A DNA stretch of 21,864 bases. It comes from Clostridiales bacterium UBA3277. GTDB taxonomy: Bacteria > Bacillota > Clostridia > Oscillospirales > Oscillospiraceae. The notes under the pieces are model-generated. The model saw only the letters and a program-made list of their open reading frames with translations, was not told the origin of the DNA and ran no database searches. The DNA lies in the NCBI GenBank assembly GCA_002362145.1, contig DETX01000073.1:1-21864 (forward strand), in the 5' to 3' direction. Made by a program: the position numbers and the translations under genes. Position 1 is the stretch's first letter, and each line of letters begins with the position of its first letter. Shown here one piece after another: positions 8,082 through 15,252 of this stretch.

Positions 8082-8881
8082 CGGATTTGGAAAGCAAACT
8101 CCGGGCGCTTCTGGAAGCCTTCCCGGCGAAGTCCTCCTTGTACTGCGTAGACATGGCCTCCGGCCAGTCCCTGGCCGCCATAAACGAACAGGCCCGGGTG
8201 GTCTCCGCCTCCACCATCAAGCTCCCGGTGCTCTGCTGCGCCCTGGACGCCGTGCTGCAGGGGACCTTCTCCCTCTCCCAGTTCGTGCCCATCGAAGAAA
8301 GTGACTTCTGCCCGGACACCCAGGTCTTTGAGACAGAATACCGCCGAGACGGGGCAAGCCTCTGGGAGATGCTGTACTGGATGATTGTCGAGAGCGACAA
8401 CACCGCCACCAACGCCGTGCTGCGGCTGCTCAGCTTTGACCGCATCAACGATTACTGCCGGGGCCTGGGCCTGAGGAAAACCTGCGCCCAGCGGAAAATG
8501 CTGGACTTTGAGGCCGCCCGGCAGGGCCGGCAGAACTACACCTCCCCATATGATCAGTTCCGGGTCTACGACCTTCTCTTCCGGGGAGAAATTCTAAACG
8601 AGGCGCTTCGGGCCGTGGCCTTCGATTTTCTCGGCCGGGTCCGGCATATGGACGGCTTGCAGCGCTACATTCCAGACCCCGTCACCATATACCACAAGCC
8701 CGGCGGGCTGGACTTTCTGTGCCATGACGCGGGGATCATTCTGCTGCCGGAGCGACCCTATTTCCTGGGTATTTTCACCTGGGACGGGCCCTCCCCGGAG
8801 GGCGACCCCCGGCAGAGCCGTTTCCTCGGCCAGCTCTCCCGGCTGGTCTACGACTCCTTACGAAATGAGGTGCTTGGATGA
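8078..8881 (+). CDS. Class-A beta-lactamase-fold serine hydrolase without signal peptide
   Basis: A 267-residue protein of the Beta-lactamase2 family. It has the three active-site elements of penicillin-recognising enzymes: Ser45-T-I-Lys48, Ser106-Asp107-Asn108 and Lys207-Pro-Gly in place of K-T/S-G. In the omega-loop region (RKMLDFEAARQGRQNYTSP, residues 139-157) there is no Glu where I align the deacylating Glu166 of true class A enzymes. There is no signal peptide or membrane helix, so it should be cytoplasmic, unlike resistance beta-lactamases or penicillin-binding proteins. It overlaps both neighbours by 4 bases (ATGA). In context it probably acts on imported D-amino-acid peptides; the reaction is unknown. 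Calling it an antibiotic-resistance gene would be unsafe. Confidence 0.88.
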   Translation: MTDLESKLRALLEAFPAKSSLYCVDMASGQSLAAINEQARVVSASTIKLPVLCCALDAVLQGTFSLSQFVPIEESDFCPDTQVFETEYRRDGASLWEMLYWMIVESDNTATNAVLRLLSFDRINDYCRGLGLRKTCAQRKMLDFEAARQGRQNYTSPYDQFRVYDLLFRGEILNEALRAVAFDFLGRVRHMDGLQRYIPDPVTIYHKPGGLDFLCHDAGIILLPERPYFLGIFTWDGPSPEGDPRQSRFLGQLSRLVYDSLRNEVLG

Positions 8882-9696
8882 AAGCCATCGTCACCGCCCC
8901 CATCTGCCCCCTGCGGGGAAAACCCACGGTAAACGCCACATTGGAGGACGAGGCCCTCTGCGGCTTCCCGGTGGAAGTTCTGGAGGAGCCCGCCCCCGGC
9001 TGGTACCGCATCCGGACCCATTACCGCTATGAGGGCATCGTCTCCGGGACGGATCTGCTTTTGGGCGACGCCCAGACAGATGCCTGGGAGGCACTCCCCA
9101 AGAAAGTGGTTCGCGGCAAGAATTTCTGCGACATTCTGTCGGAGCCCAGGGTCCAGGGGGTCATTCTGACCGCCCTGCCCCGGGGCGCCCTGGTTTCCCC
9201 TGTGGGGGAAGCGGAAAAGGGCTGGCAGAAGGTCTTTCTCCCCGACGGCCGGGAGGGGTATGTCCCCCGGGCCATTCTTTCTCCGTACTACTCTGCCCCC
9301 ATGTCCCGGGATGAGGACACCCTCCGCGCCGCCCTGGTGGAGGCCGCCCTTTCCTACGCCGGGACCCACTACCGCTGGGGCGGCAAAACTCCCCAGGGCA
9401 TCGACTGTTCGGGGCTGACCTCCATGGCCTACCTTCTGTGCGGCATCGCCATCTACCGGGACGCGGACATCCGGGAGGGATTTCCCATCCACAAGATCGC
9501 CCTGGAGGACATAAAACCCGGCGATCTGCTGTTCTTCCCGGGCCACGTGGCCATGTACATCGGCGGCGGCCGCTACTGCCACAGCACCGCCTGGGAGGGG
9601 GACAACGGCTTCACCATCAACAGCTTAAACCCCCGGGACCCGGACTACCGGGAGGATCTGGCCAGGGGCATCACCCAGGTTGGGTCCTATTTTTGA
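8878..9696 (+). CDS. SH3-domain NlpC/P60 cysteine peptidase, YkfC-like
   Basis: A 272-residue protein with two SH3-like regions (about residues 1-65 and 70-140, the second ending WQKVFLPDGREGYV) followed by an NlpC/P60 domain. The catalytic residues are Cys177 in GIDCSGL, His223 in PGHVAMYIG and His235 in YCHSTA. There is no signal peptide, which fits B. subtilis YkfC, the cytoplasmic enzyme that releases L-Ala-D-Glu from murein peptides by cutting the gamma-D-Glu-diamino acid bond. Secreted NlpC/P60 wall hydrolases would need an export signal. It overlaps the preceding gene by ATGA and is followed by the M55 gene after 12 bases. The family is firm; the exact bond is inferred from YkfC. Confidence 0.93.
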   Translation: MKAIVTAPICPLRGKPTVNATLEDEALCGFPVEVLEEPAPGWYRIRTHYRYEGIVSGTDLLLGDAQTDAWEALPKKVVRGKNFCDILSEPRVQGVILTALPRGALVSPVGEAEKGWQKVFLPDGREGYVPRAILSPYYSAPMSRDEDTLRAALVEAALSYAGTHYRWGGKTPQGIDCSGLTSMAYLLCGIAIYRDADIREGFPIHKIALEDIKPGDLLFFPGHVAMYIGGGRYCHSTAWEGDNGFTINSLNPRDPDYREDLARGITQVGSYF

Positions 9697-9708
9697 AGGA
9701 GAATGGCT

Positions 9709-10518
9709 ATGAAAGTTTTTCTAAGCGCCGATATAGAAGGCACCTGCGGCATCGTCTCCTGGGCGGAGACTGAGCGGTCCACCCCCATGGACTATGGCCC
9801 CATGCAGCGCCAGATGACCCGGGAGGTGGCCGCCGCCTGTGAAGGGGCCCTGGCCGCCGGAGCCGAAGAAATTCTTGTGAAAGACGCCCACGATTCCGCC
9901 CGGAATCTGGACCCCGCTGGGCTCCCCCGGAGGGTCCGGCTGCTGCGGGGCTGGTCCGGGGACCCCCTGAGCATGATGTCCGGCCTGGACCGTGAGCGGT
10001 ACGACGCGGTGTTTTTCACCGGCTACCACGCCTGGGCCGGCTGCCCCGGCAATCCCCTGAGCCACACCATGAACGGCCGGAACGACCTGGTCACCCTCAA
10101 CGGCCTGCCTTGCAGCGAATTTCTCATAAACGCCTATACCGCTGGATACTACGGCGTGCCCGTGGCCCTGCTCACCGGAGACGCCGCCCTGTGCGCCTTT
10201 GCCAAAGGCCTGATTCCCGCCATCACAACCGTGCCTGTCAACGAGGGCCGGGGCGGCTGTGTCGTGTCCATCCACCCTGACGAGGCCGTAGAGCGCATCC
10301 GGGCGGCGGCGGAGGAGGCCGCGGCCAGGGCGCCTGAGTGCCAGGTCCCCATGCCGGACCGCTTTCATATGGAGATCCGGTTTCTCAAGCACGCCCTGGC
10401 CTATTCCAAGAGCTTTTACCCCGACGCCCAGCTGAAGGATGGCAAGGTTGTCTGCTACGACAGCGACGACTGGTACGAAATGCTCCGCTTCTGCCACTTC
10501 GTGCTCAGCGACGGCTGA
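9709..10518 (+). CDS. dppA: M55 family D-aminopeptidase, DppA-like
   Basis: A 269-residue zinc-dependent peptidase related to B. subtilis DppA, which removes N-terminal D-amino acids from short peptides such as D-Ala-D-Ala. Visible family motifs are SADIEG with Asp8 and Glu10, DAHDSARN with His61, and GYHAW with His107; these correspond to DppA metal-site residues. An ATG six bases upstream (9703) is in frame, but it lies one base after the ribosome site AAGGAG (9696-9701). The ATG at 9709 has ideal 7-base spacing and gives the usual MK-start. It closes the peptidase block; no terminator follows, so the GyrI-like gene is probably co-transcribed. The natural substrate is inferred. Confidence 0.92.
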   Translation: MKVFLSADIEGTCGIVSWAETERSTPMDYGPMQRQMTREVAAACEGALAAGAEEILVKDAHDSARNLDPAGLPRRVRLLRGWSGDPLSMMSGLDRERYDAVFFTGYHAWAGCPGNPLSHTMNGRNDLVTLNGLPCSEFLINAYTAGYYGVPVALLTGDAALCAFAKGLIPAITTVPVNEGRGGCVVSIHPDEAVERIRAAAEEAAARAPECQVPMPDRFHMEIRFLKHALAYSKSFYPDAQLKDGKVVCYDSDDWYEMLRFCHFVLSDG

Positions 10519-10582
10519 GCCCTTCAACGCGCGCTGGCATGGAACGGAATCCGTCCGCCCACGGGAATTTATGGAGGGAATT

Positions 10583-11215
10583 ATGGCCTTTGATTTTAAG
10601 AAAGAGTACAAAGCCTTTTATATGCCCAAAAACAAGCCTGAAATTGTGACGATTCCAAAGGCGAATTACATCGCCGTCCGGGGAACAGGCGATCCCAACG
10701 AAGCGGGCGGCGCCTATCAGCAGGCAATTTCTGTGTTATACGCGGTGGCTTACACCTTGAAAATGAGCTATAAAACCGATTACAAAATAGAGGGATTCTT
10801 CCAATATGTGGTTCCGCCGCTGGAGGGGTTTTGGTGGCAGGACCAGGTGGAAGGCGTAGACTATACGAACAAAGCCGCGTTTCACTGGATTTCCGTGATT
10901 CGTCTGCCGGATTTTATCATCGAAAAAGATTTTGCGTGGGCAGTGGAAACGGCTTCCAAAAAGAAAGGGCTGGATTGCTCGCCGGCGGAATTTCTGACGA
11001 TGGACGAGGGACTGTGCGTTCAAATCATGCACCTGGGTCCTTTTGATGCGGAACCGGCGACCGTGGCGCTCATGGACCGCTATCTGAAGCAAAATGGATA
11101 TGTGAATGATTTCAGCGCTGCCAGGCTGCATCATGAGATTTATATGTCTGACGCCAGAAAGGTCCCTCCCGAAAAGTGGAAAACCGTCATTCGGCACCCG
11201 ATTAAAAAGGCGTGA
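10583..11215 (+). CDS. GyrI-like small-molecule-binding domain protein
   Basis: A 210-residue cytoplasmic protein of the GyrI-like/SHS2 superfamily (AraC effector-binding fold), the stand-alone type with no DNA-binding domain. It shows the conserved segments EIVTIPKANYIAVRGTGDPNE near the N-terminus, PPLEGFWW in the middle and KWKTVIRHPI at the end. Members bind or hydrolyse small hydrophobic or cationic compounds; no reaction can be assigned here. The start at 10583 has GGAGGG 5-8 bases upstream, and the frame extending upstream overlaps the M55 gene. Base composition is clearly lower in GC than in the flanking genes (24 and 28 G+C in two sampled 60-base lines, against 42 of 60 in the M55 gene). 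This suggests recent acquisition. A terminator overlaps its stop codon. Confidence 0.9.
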   Translation: MAFDFKKEYKAFYMPKNKPEIVTIPKANYIAVRGTGDPNEAGGAYQQAISVLYAVAYTLKMSYKTDYKIEGFFQYVVPPLEGFWWQDQVEGVDYTNKAAFHWISVIRLPDFIIEKDFAWAVETASKKKGLDCSPAEFLTMDEGLCVQIMHLGPFDAEPATVALMDRYLKQNGYVNDFSAARLHHEIYMSDARKVPPEKWKTVIRHPIKKA

Positions 11216-11232
11216 CTTCGGTCGCGCCTTTT
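11205..11232 (+). terminator. UUCG-capped intrinsic terminator ending the peptide operon
   Basis: A 12-bp stem (AAAAGGCGTGAC at 11205-11216 with GTCGCGCCTTTT at 11221-11232, one G-T wobble) is closed by a TTCG tetraloop, and the T-run of its right arm is followed by GCCTGTTTT. The GyrI-like stop codon (11213-11215) lies inside the left arm. This would end the whole transcript begun at the promoter near 750. Confidence 0.88.
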
Positions 11233-11300
11233 GCCTGTTTTCCTGTTCTGCGGGCAGCGCCCGGAATAGGGCTTTTCCGATTTTTTCCGCCTTCGGTGGC

Positions 11301-11328
11301 TTGACGGCGGAAAAGGTTTGTATATAAT
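11301..11328 (+). promoter_or_regulatory. Sigma-A promoter of the acyltransferase operon
   Basis: TTGACG at 11301-11306, a 16-base spacer and a perfect TATAAT at 11323-11328. Predicted transcription start is near 11335, so the in-frame ATG at 11334 cannot be the start codon of the following gene. Confidence 0.82.
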
Positions 11329-11346
11329 AGACCATGGTATCCGATC

Positions 11347-11363
11347 AAGGAGGTCAAGCCGTG
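11347..11363 (+). promoter_or_regulatory. Consensus ribosome site selecting a GTG start
   Basis: AAGGAGGT at 11347-11354 with a 6-base spacer to GTG at 11361-11363. It decides the start of the MBOAT gene in favour of GTG over the upstream ATG, which falls at the transcription start itself. Confidence 0.85.
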
Positions 11364-12821
11364 CTTTTTAATTCCTATATCTTCATTCTGTTCTTTTTCC
11401 CGCTGTGCCTCATCGGCTACTTTGGGCTCAACCACTGCCATCGGGAGGGCCTTTCCCAGGTTTTTCTGCTTTTGATGAACCTGTGGTTCTACGGCTACTT
11501 CCATGTGGGCTACCTGGCCATTATGGTCTGCTCCATCCTGATCAACTATCTGTTCACCATGGCCATGGGAAAAACCAGGGCCCCGGGGCTGCGGAAGGCG
11601 GAGCTTATCCTGGCGGTGCTCCTGAATCTCGGAATTCTGTTCTATTACAAATACTTTAACTTCTTCCTCTCCCATGTAAATGGGCTTTTCGGCACCCAGC
11701 TGACCCTGCGGACCATCGTGCTGCCCCTGGGCATCAGCTTTTTTACCTTCCAGCAGATTTCCTACGTGGTGGATTCCTACCGGGGCGAGGTGCGGCGGTA
11801 TCCCTTCCTTCTGTATGCCAGCTTCGTCTCCTACTTCCCCCAGCTTGTGGCCGGGCCCATCGTCACCCACGACGAGCTCATCCCCCAGTTCCTGGACCCT
11901 GCCAGAAAGCGCTTTGACTGGGAGAATTTCTCCCGGGGGCTGTACCTCTTCGTTCTGGGCCTTTCCAAAAAGGTCCTCATCGCGGATACCTTCGGCCGGG
12001 CGGTGAGCTGGGGCTACCGGGACATTGCCGCCCTGGACACCACCAACGCCCTTCTCGTGACCCTGGCCTATACCTTCCAGATCTACTTCGATTTCAGCGG
12101 CTACAGCGACATGGCCGTGGGCCTGGGGAAGATGATGAACATCGACCTGCCGGAAAATTTCCGCTCCCCCTACAAATCCCACTCCATCACGGAATTCTGG
12201 AAGCGGTGGCACATCACCCTCACCCGCTTTTTGACCAAGTACATCTACATCCCCCTGGGCGGCAGCCGGAGGGGGACGGCGCGGACCTACCGCAATGTTC
12301 TCATCGTGTTTCTCGCCAGCGGAATCTGGCACGGGGCCAACGACACCTTCCTCCTGTGGGGCCTGGCCCACGGCGTGATGTCCGTTTTGGAGCGGATGGG
12401 AAAGGGACGGCTGCCAAAGCTGCCGAAGCTCCTCTCCTGGGCGCTGACCTTCTGCCTGCTGAACCTGAGCTGGGTCCTGTTCCGGGCGGACAGCGTGGCG
12501 GACGCCGGGGCCATGTACGCAGCGCTCTTCCGCTTTGATTTTGGCCCCGTCCAAGCGGAGCTTGTAAACGCCTTTTTGACGCCGGAAATCCGGCTTCTCG
12601 GCGGGCTGCCCCTTCTGGGGGGCCTGCTGAGCCTGCCAGGGGTTCTGCTGAGCCTCGTCTATTTTGGAGGCCTGGCCCTGGCGGCGGTGCCCCGGAATGC
12701 CTGGGAGCATATGCAGAGCTTCCGGCCCCGGTGGCAGAATCTGGCCGCCACGGGGCTGCTGCTGGGGCTGTGCGTTCTGTCCTTCTCCGGGGTCAGCACC
12801 TTCCTGTATTTTAATTTCTAA
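11361..12821 (+). CDS. MBOAT family membrane-bound O-acyltransferase (DltB/AlgI-like)
   Basis: A 486-residue polytopic membrane enzyme of the MBOAT family, which moves acyl groups across the membrane onto extracellular polymers. It begins MLFNSYIFILFFFPL, the usual family opening helix. It carries the re-entrant core ITEFWKRWHITLTRF and YIYIPLGGSR, and the catalytic histidine His324 in SGIWHGAND. Many hydrophobic segments run along its length. It starts at GTG with a perfect ribosome site just after its own promoter, and an SGNH partner follows 69 bases on. Without dltA or dltC beside it, it is more likely an alginate/PatA-type O-acetylation enzyme for an exopolysaccharide or wall polymer than a D-alanylation enzyme; the acceptor is unknown. 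Confidence 0.93.
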   Translation: MLFNSYIFILFFFPLCLIGYFGLNHCHREGLSQVFLLLMNLWFYGYFHVGYLAIMVCSILINYLFTMAMGKTRAPGLRKAELILAVLLNLGILFYYKYFNFFLSHVNGLFGTQLTLRTIVLPLGISFFTFQQISYVVDSYRGEVRRYPFLLYASFVSYFPQLVAGPIVTHDELIPQFLDPARKRFDWENFSRGLYLFVLGLSKKVLIADTFGRAVSWGYRDIAALDTTNALLVTLAYTFQIYFDFSGYSDMAVGLGKMMNIDLPENFRSPYKSHSITEFWKRWHITLTRFLTKYIYIPLGGSRRGTARTYRNVLIVFLASGIWHGANDTFLLWGLAHGVMSVLERMGKGRLPKLPKLLSWALTFCLLNLSWVLFRADSVADAGAMYAALFRFDFGPVQAELVNAFLTPEIRLLGGLPLLGGLLSLPGVLLSLVYFGGLALAAVPRNAWEHMQSFRPRWQNLAATGLLLGLCVLSFSGVSTFLYFNF

Positions 12822-12890
12822 TACTACTTCTCTTTATTTTTATTGAGAAGGCACCGTCTAACGACGCTGCCCCTTTAAAGGAGTTTTTTC

Positions 12891-14000
12891 ATGACCGAGC
12901 TACATACAGCCGACGCCTCCCCCCAGACAGCGAAACAGGCCAAGCGCTGGTGCCTCCTGACCCTGGGTCTTGCTTTGGGCATTCTTTTGCTGTGCGCCGG
13001 GGCCACGGCCCTGATCGATCCCTTCTTCCACTACCATCCGCCCCTGGATGGCCTCCAATATCCCATCGACAACCAGCGCTATCAAAATGACGGCATCCTG
13101 CGCAGCTTCTCCTACGACGCCCTCATCACCGGCACCTCCATGACGGAGAACTTCAGGGCCTCGGAATTTGACGCGCTCTTCGGCGTCAGCAGCGTGAAGG
13201 TCTCCCTCTCCGGAGGGACCCTGGAGGAGCTGGGGCAGGAGCTCCGCCGGGCGCTGACAAGCAATCCCCGGTGTTCCCTGGTTCTGCTGGGCCTGGACGC
13301 CTGGCACGTCCTGCCGGACCGATCCCTGATCCAGGCCGACGGAGACTATCCAGCTTATCTCTATGACGACAACCCCTTCAACGACGTCTCATACCTGCTC
13401 AACAAGGAGATTCTGGTGGACCACACCCTCCGGGTGCTGGACTATACCCGCCAGGGCGGCCGGACCACAGGTTTTGACAGCTACGGCCGCTGGAGCGAGG
13501 CGTATACCTACAGCCCCCAGGCGGTGCTGGACACCTACTCCCGGGACGACGACCTGGGCCGTCAGGCGCCCTATACCGACGAGCAGCGGCAGGCGCTGGA
13601 AAAAAGCCTGGAGGACACCCTTCTCAGCCTGGCCCGGGAACACCCGGATGTGACCTTTTTGTGCTTTTTCACCCCCCACAGCGTCCTCAAATGGGACCGG
13701 CTTCTGAGAACCGGGCGCTTTGACCAGCAGATGGAGGCCTACCGGCAGGCAAGCGAGCTTCTGCTCTCCCAGGAAAATGTGCGGCTCTATTCCTTCTTTT
13801 CGGACTTTACGCTGACCACGGATCTGAATCACTACAAGGACATCTCCCACTACAGCGGCGAAATCAACGCCCTTCTTCTCAAGAAAATCGCCGCGGAAGA
13901 GGGGCGGCTGACCAGCCAGTCCAGCCGGAGCCATTGGGACAGCGTAGATGCCTTTTTTCGAAATTACGACTATGACGCCCTGTTTTCCGGGCAGAGCTGA
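12891..14000 (+). CDS. Membrane-anchored SGNH/DltD-like acyltransferase partner
   Basis: A 369-residue protein with a cytoplasmic N-terminus, one transmembrane segment (about residues 20-45) and an extracytoplasmic domain. The domain has SGNH-like catalytic residues: Ser83 in TGTSMTENF and the Asp317-x-x-His320 pair in YKDISHYSG. Such proteins work with MBOAT enzymes (DltD with DltB; AlgJ/AlgX with AlgI), taking the acyl group after it crosses the membrane and passing it to the polymer. The gene follows the MBOAT gene with a 69-base gap that contains AAAGGAG before the start and no terminator, so one transcript is likely. The pairing supports the function; donor and acceptor are not known. 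Confidence 0.85.
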   Translation: MTELHTADASPQTAKQAKRWCLLTLGLALGILLLCAGATALIDPFFHYHPPLDGLQYPIDNQRYQNDGILRSFSYDALITGTSMTENFRASEFDALFGVSSVKVSLSGGTLEELGQELRRALTSNPRCSLVLLGLDAWHVLPDRSLIQADGDYPAYLYDDNPFNDVSYLLNKEILVDHTLRVLDYTRQGGRTTGFDSYGRWSEAYTYSPQAVLDTYSRDDDLGRQAPYTDEQRQALEKSLEDTLLSLAREHPDVTFLCFFTPHSVLKWDRLLRTGRFDQQMEAYRQASELLLSQENVRLYSFFSDFTLTTDLNHYKDISHYSGEINALLLKKIAAEEGRLTSQSSRSHWDSVDAFFRNYDYDALFSGQS

Positions 14001-14018
14001 GATTCGGAGGAATTTTTC

Positions 14019-14744
14019 ATGGAATATCTCTACGAAACCCACTGCCACAGCCGCCAGGGGAGTCTCTGCGCCTTCAGCACCGCCGCCGAGATGGTCCGTG
14101 CCTATGCCGCCGCAGGCTACGCGGGACTGGTGCTGACGGACCACTTCATCTTTGGAAACACCGCCGTGGACCGGAATCTGCCCTGGAAGGAGCGGATGCA
14201 GGGCTACTACGACGCCTACCTGGACGGCAAGCGGGCCGGGGACGCCCTGGATTTTGACGTGATCTTCGGCTTTGAGCATCAGTACGGCGGCGGAAAGGAG
14301 ATGCTCATCTACGGCATCGGCCTGGACTTCCTCCTCTCTAACCCCGACATTCCGGACATCCCCGTGGACGAATTCGTGGCCCGGGTCCACGCCGCCGGAG
14401 GCGTCGCCATTCACGCCCACCCCTACCGGAAGCGCTACTACATCCAGATGGATTCCGCCACCCGCATGGATCTGGTGGACGGCCTGGAAGTCTACAACGC
14501 CTGCAACTATCCGAATGAAAACCAGCTGGCGCTGACCCTCTCCCAGACCGGGGACTTCCTGCTCACCAGCGGCGGCGATATCCACGACTGCGCCGATCCC
14601 CGGATCGGCCGGGCCGGGATCTATCTGCCCCGCCGGGTATCCACGGAACAGGAATTCGCCCGGGCGCTAAAGGAGTGCAGCTGCGCCTTCCAGGTGGCGG
14701 GCAGGCATGTCGATACCCTCCGCATGGAGGATCTAACCGAATAA
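14019..14744 (+). CDS. PHP-domain metal-dependent phosphoesterase
   Basis: A 241-residue cytoplasmic protein of the PHP superfamily. Metal-binding motifs in order: His8-x-His10 (THCHS), Asp41-His42 (LTDHF), Glu in GFEHQ, His in AIHAHPYR and the late GGDIHD. The family includes histidinol phosphatase, polymerase-associated exonuclease domains and trpH/YciV-type nucleotide phosphatases; none is clearly indicated here. It sits 18 bases behind the SGNH gene with GGAGG at the right distance, so it is probably the last gene of the acyltransferase operon. A terminator follows directly. A tyrosine phosphatase or 3',5'-nucleotide phosphatase role would be possible but is not shown. Confidence 0.88.
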   Translation: MEYLYETHCHSRQGSLCAFSTAAEMVRAYAAAGYAGLVLTDHFIFGNTAVDRNLPWKERMQGYYDAYLDGKRAGDALDFDVIFGFEHQYGGGKEMLIYGIGLDFLLSNPDIPDIPVDEFVARVHAAGGVAIHAHPYRKRYYIQMDSATRMDLVDGLEVYNACNYPNENQLALTLSQTGDFLLTSGGDIHDCADPRIGRAGIYLPRRVSTEQEFARALKECSCAFQVAGRHVDTLRMEDLTE

Positions 14745-14749
14745 GGCAA

Positions 14750-14784
14750 ACCGGCGCCGGGAACACACCCCGGCGTCGGTGTTT
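14750..14784 (+). terminator. Intrinsic terminator after the PHP gene
   Basis: ACCGGCGCCGGG (14750-14761) pairs with CCCGGCGTCGGT (14769-14780, one wobble) across a 7-base loop, followed by GTTT. The T-run is short, so termination may be incomplete. It separates the acyltransferase operon from the GntR promoter 30 bases on. Confidence 0.72.
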
Positions 14785-14812
14785 CGTCTCCGAAAAAATC
14801 TTTCGTTCCCTC

Positions 14813-14841
14813 TTGACAAAGCTGTATCGGCTGTATATAAT
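14813..14841 (+). promoter_or_regulatory. Consensus sigma-A promoter of the GntR-ABC operon
   Basis: Perfect TTGACA (14813-14818), a 17-base spacer and perfect TATAAT (14836-14841). It is the best promoter in the window, which fits a gene set that is kept off by a repressor. Confidence 0.92.
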
Positions 14842-14862
14842 CAACCTATACAGTTGATACAG
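14822..14862 (+). promoter_or_regulatory. Four-half-site palindromic operator for the GntR regulator
   Basis: CTGTAT occurs at 14822-14827 and 14831-14836, and its inverse ATACAG at 14848-14853 and 14857-14862. Together they form a 41-bp dyad centred on 14842 whose 16-base arms differ at only two positions. It covers the promoter spacer, the -10 box and the start site, so bound protein should block RNA polymerase. GntR proteins bind dyads as dimers; autoregulation is inferred from the position just ahead of the gntR gene. Confidence 0.82.
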
Positions 14863-14874
14863 TGAGGTGGTCAG

Positions 14875-15252
14875 ATGCAGGTACTCATCGACAACAAAAC
14901 CGGAACCCCCATCTACGATCAGATTTACACCCAGTTAAAAAACCAGATCATTAACGGGAGCCTACAGCCCCATGAGATGCTCCCCTCCATACGGGGCCTG
15001 GCCAAGGACCTTCGCATCAGCTTCGTCACCACCAAGCGGGCCTACGACGAGCTGGAAAAGGACGGCTTTCTCTACACCGTAGCCGGGAAGGGCTGCTTCG
15101 TGGCCCCCAAAAACACGGAGCTTCTCCGGGAGGAAAATCTCAAGAAAATCGAAGGACACATCGACGCCATCGTCCAGCTTGCCGCCTCCTGCAATTTAAG
15201 CGGCGGGGAGATTTTGGACATGGTCCGCTTTAGTTTGGAGGAACGGACATGA
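14875..15252 (+). CDS. GntR family regulator, YtrA subfamily
   Basis: A 125-residue DNA-binding protein. The N-terminal GntR winged helix (about residues 8-75) shows GTPIYDQIYTQLKNQI, the recognition helix in IRGLAKDLRISFVTTKRAY and the wing GKGCFVAP. Only about 45 residues follow, the short helical tail that defines the YtrA subfamily and serves for dimerisation. This subfamily almost always controls a neighbouring ABC transporter, as here: its stop overlaps the ATPase start by ATGA. GAGGTGG precedes the ATG by 4 bases. The large dyad over its promoter is its likely target. B. subtilis YtrA responds to wall-active antibiotics, so a cell-envelope stress signal is plausible but unproven here. 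Confidence 0.93.
   Translation: MQVLIDNKTGTPIYDQIYTQLKNQIINGSLQPHEMLPSIRGLAKDLRISFVTTKRAYDELEKDGFLYTVAGKGCFVAPKNTELLREENLKKIEGHIDAIVQLAASCNLSGGEILDMVRFSLEERT

Noticed and set aside
8078..8881. Annotation as an antibiotic-resistance beta-lactamase
   Set aside because: No signal peptide, no Glu166 equivalent seen, KPG instead of KTG, and a position within a peptide-recycling operon.
11334..11360. ATG start at 11334 for the MBOAT gene
   Set aside because: It lies at the predicted transcription start, before the consensus ribosome site serving the GTG at 11361.
11202..12710. 502-residue minus-strand open frame opposite the MBOAT gene
   Set aside because: It would run through a terminator and a promoter of the plus strand, and has antisense composition.
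11361..14000. dlt operon for teichoic acid D-alanylation
   Set aside because: The MBOAT and SGNH genes fit, but no dltA ligase or dltC carrier gene is adjacent.
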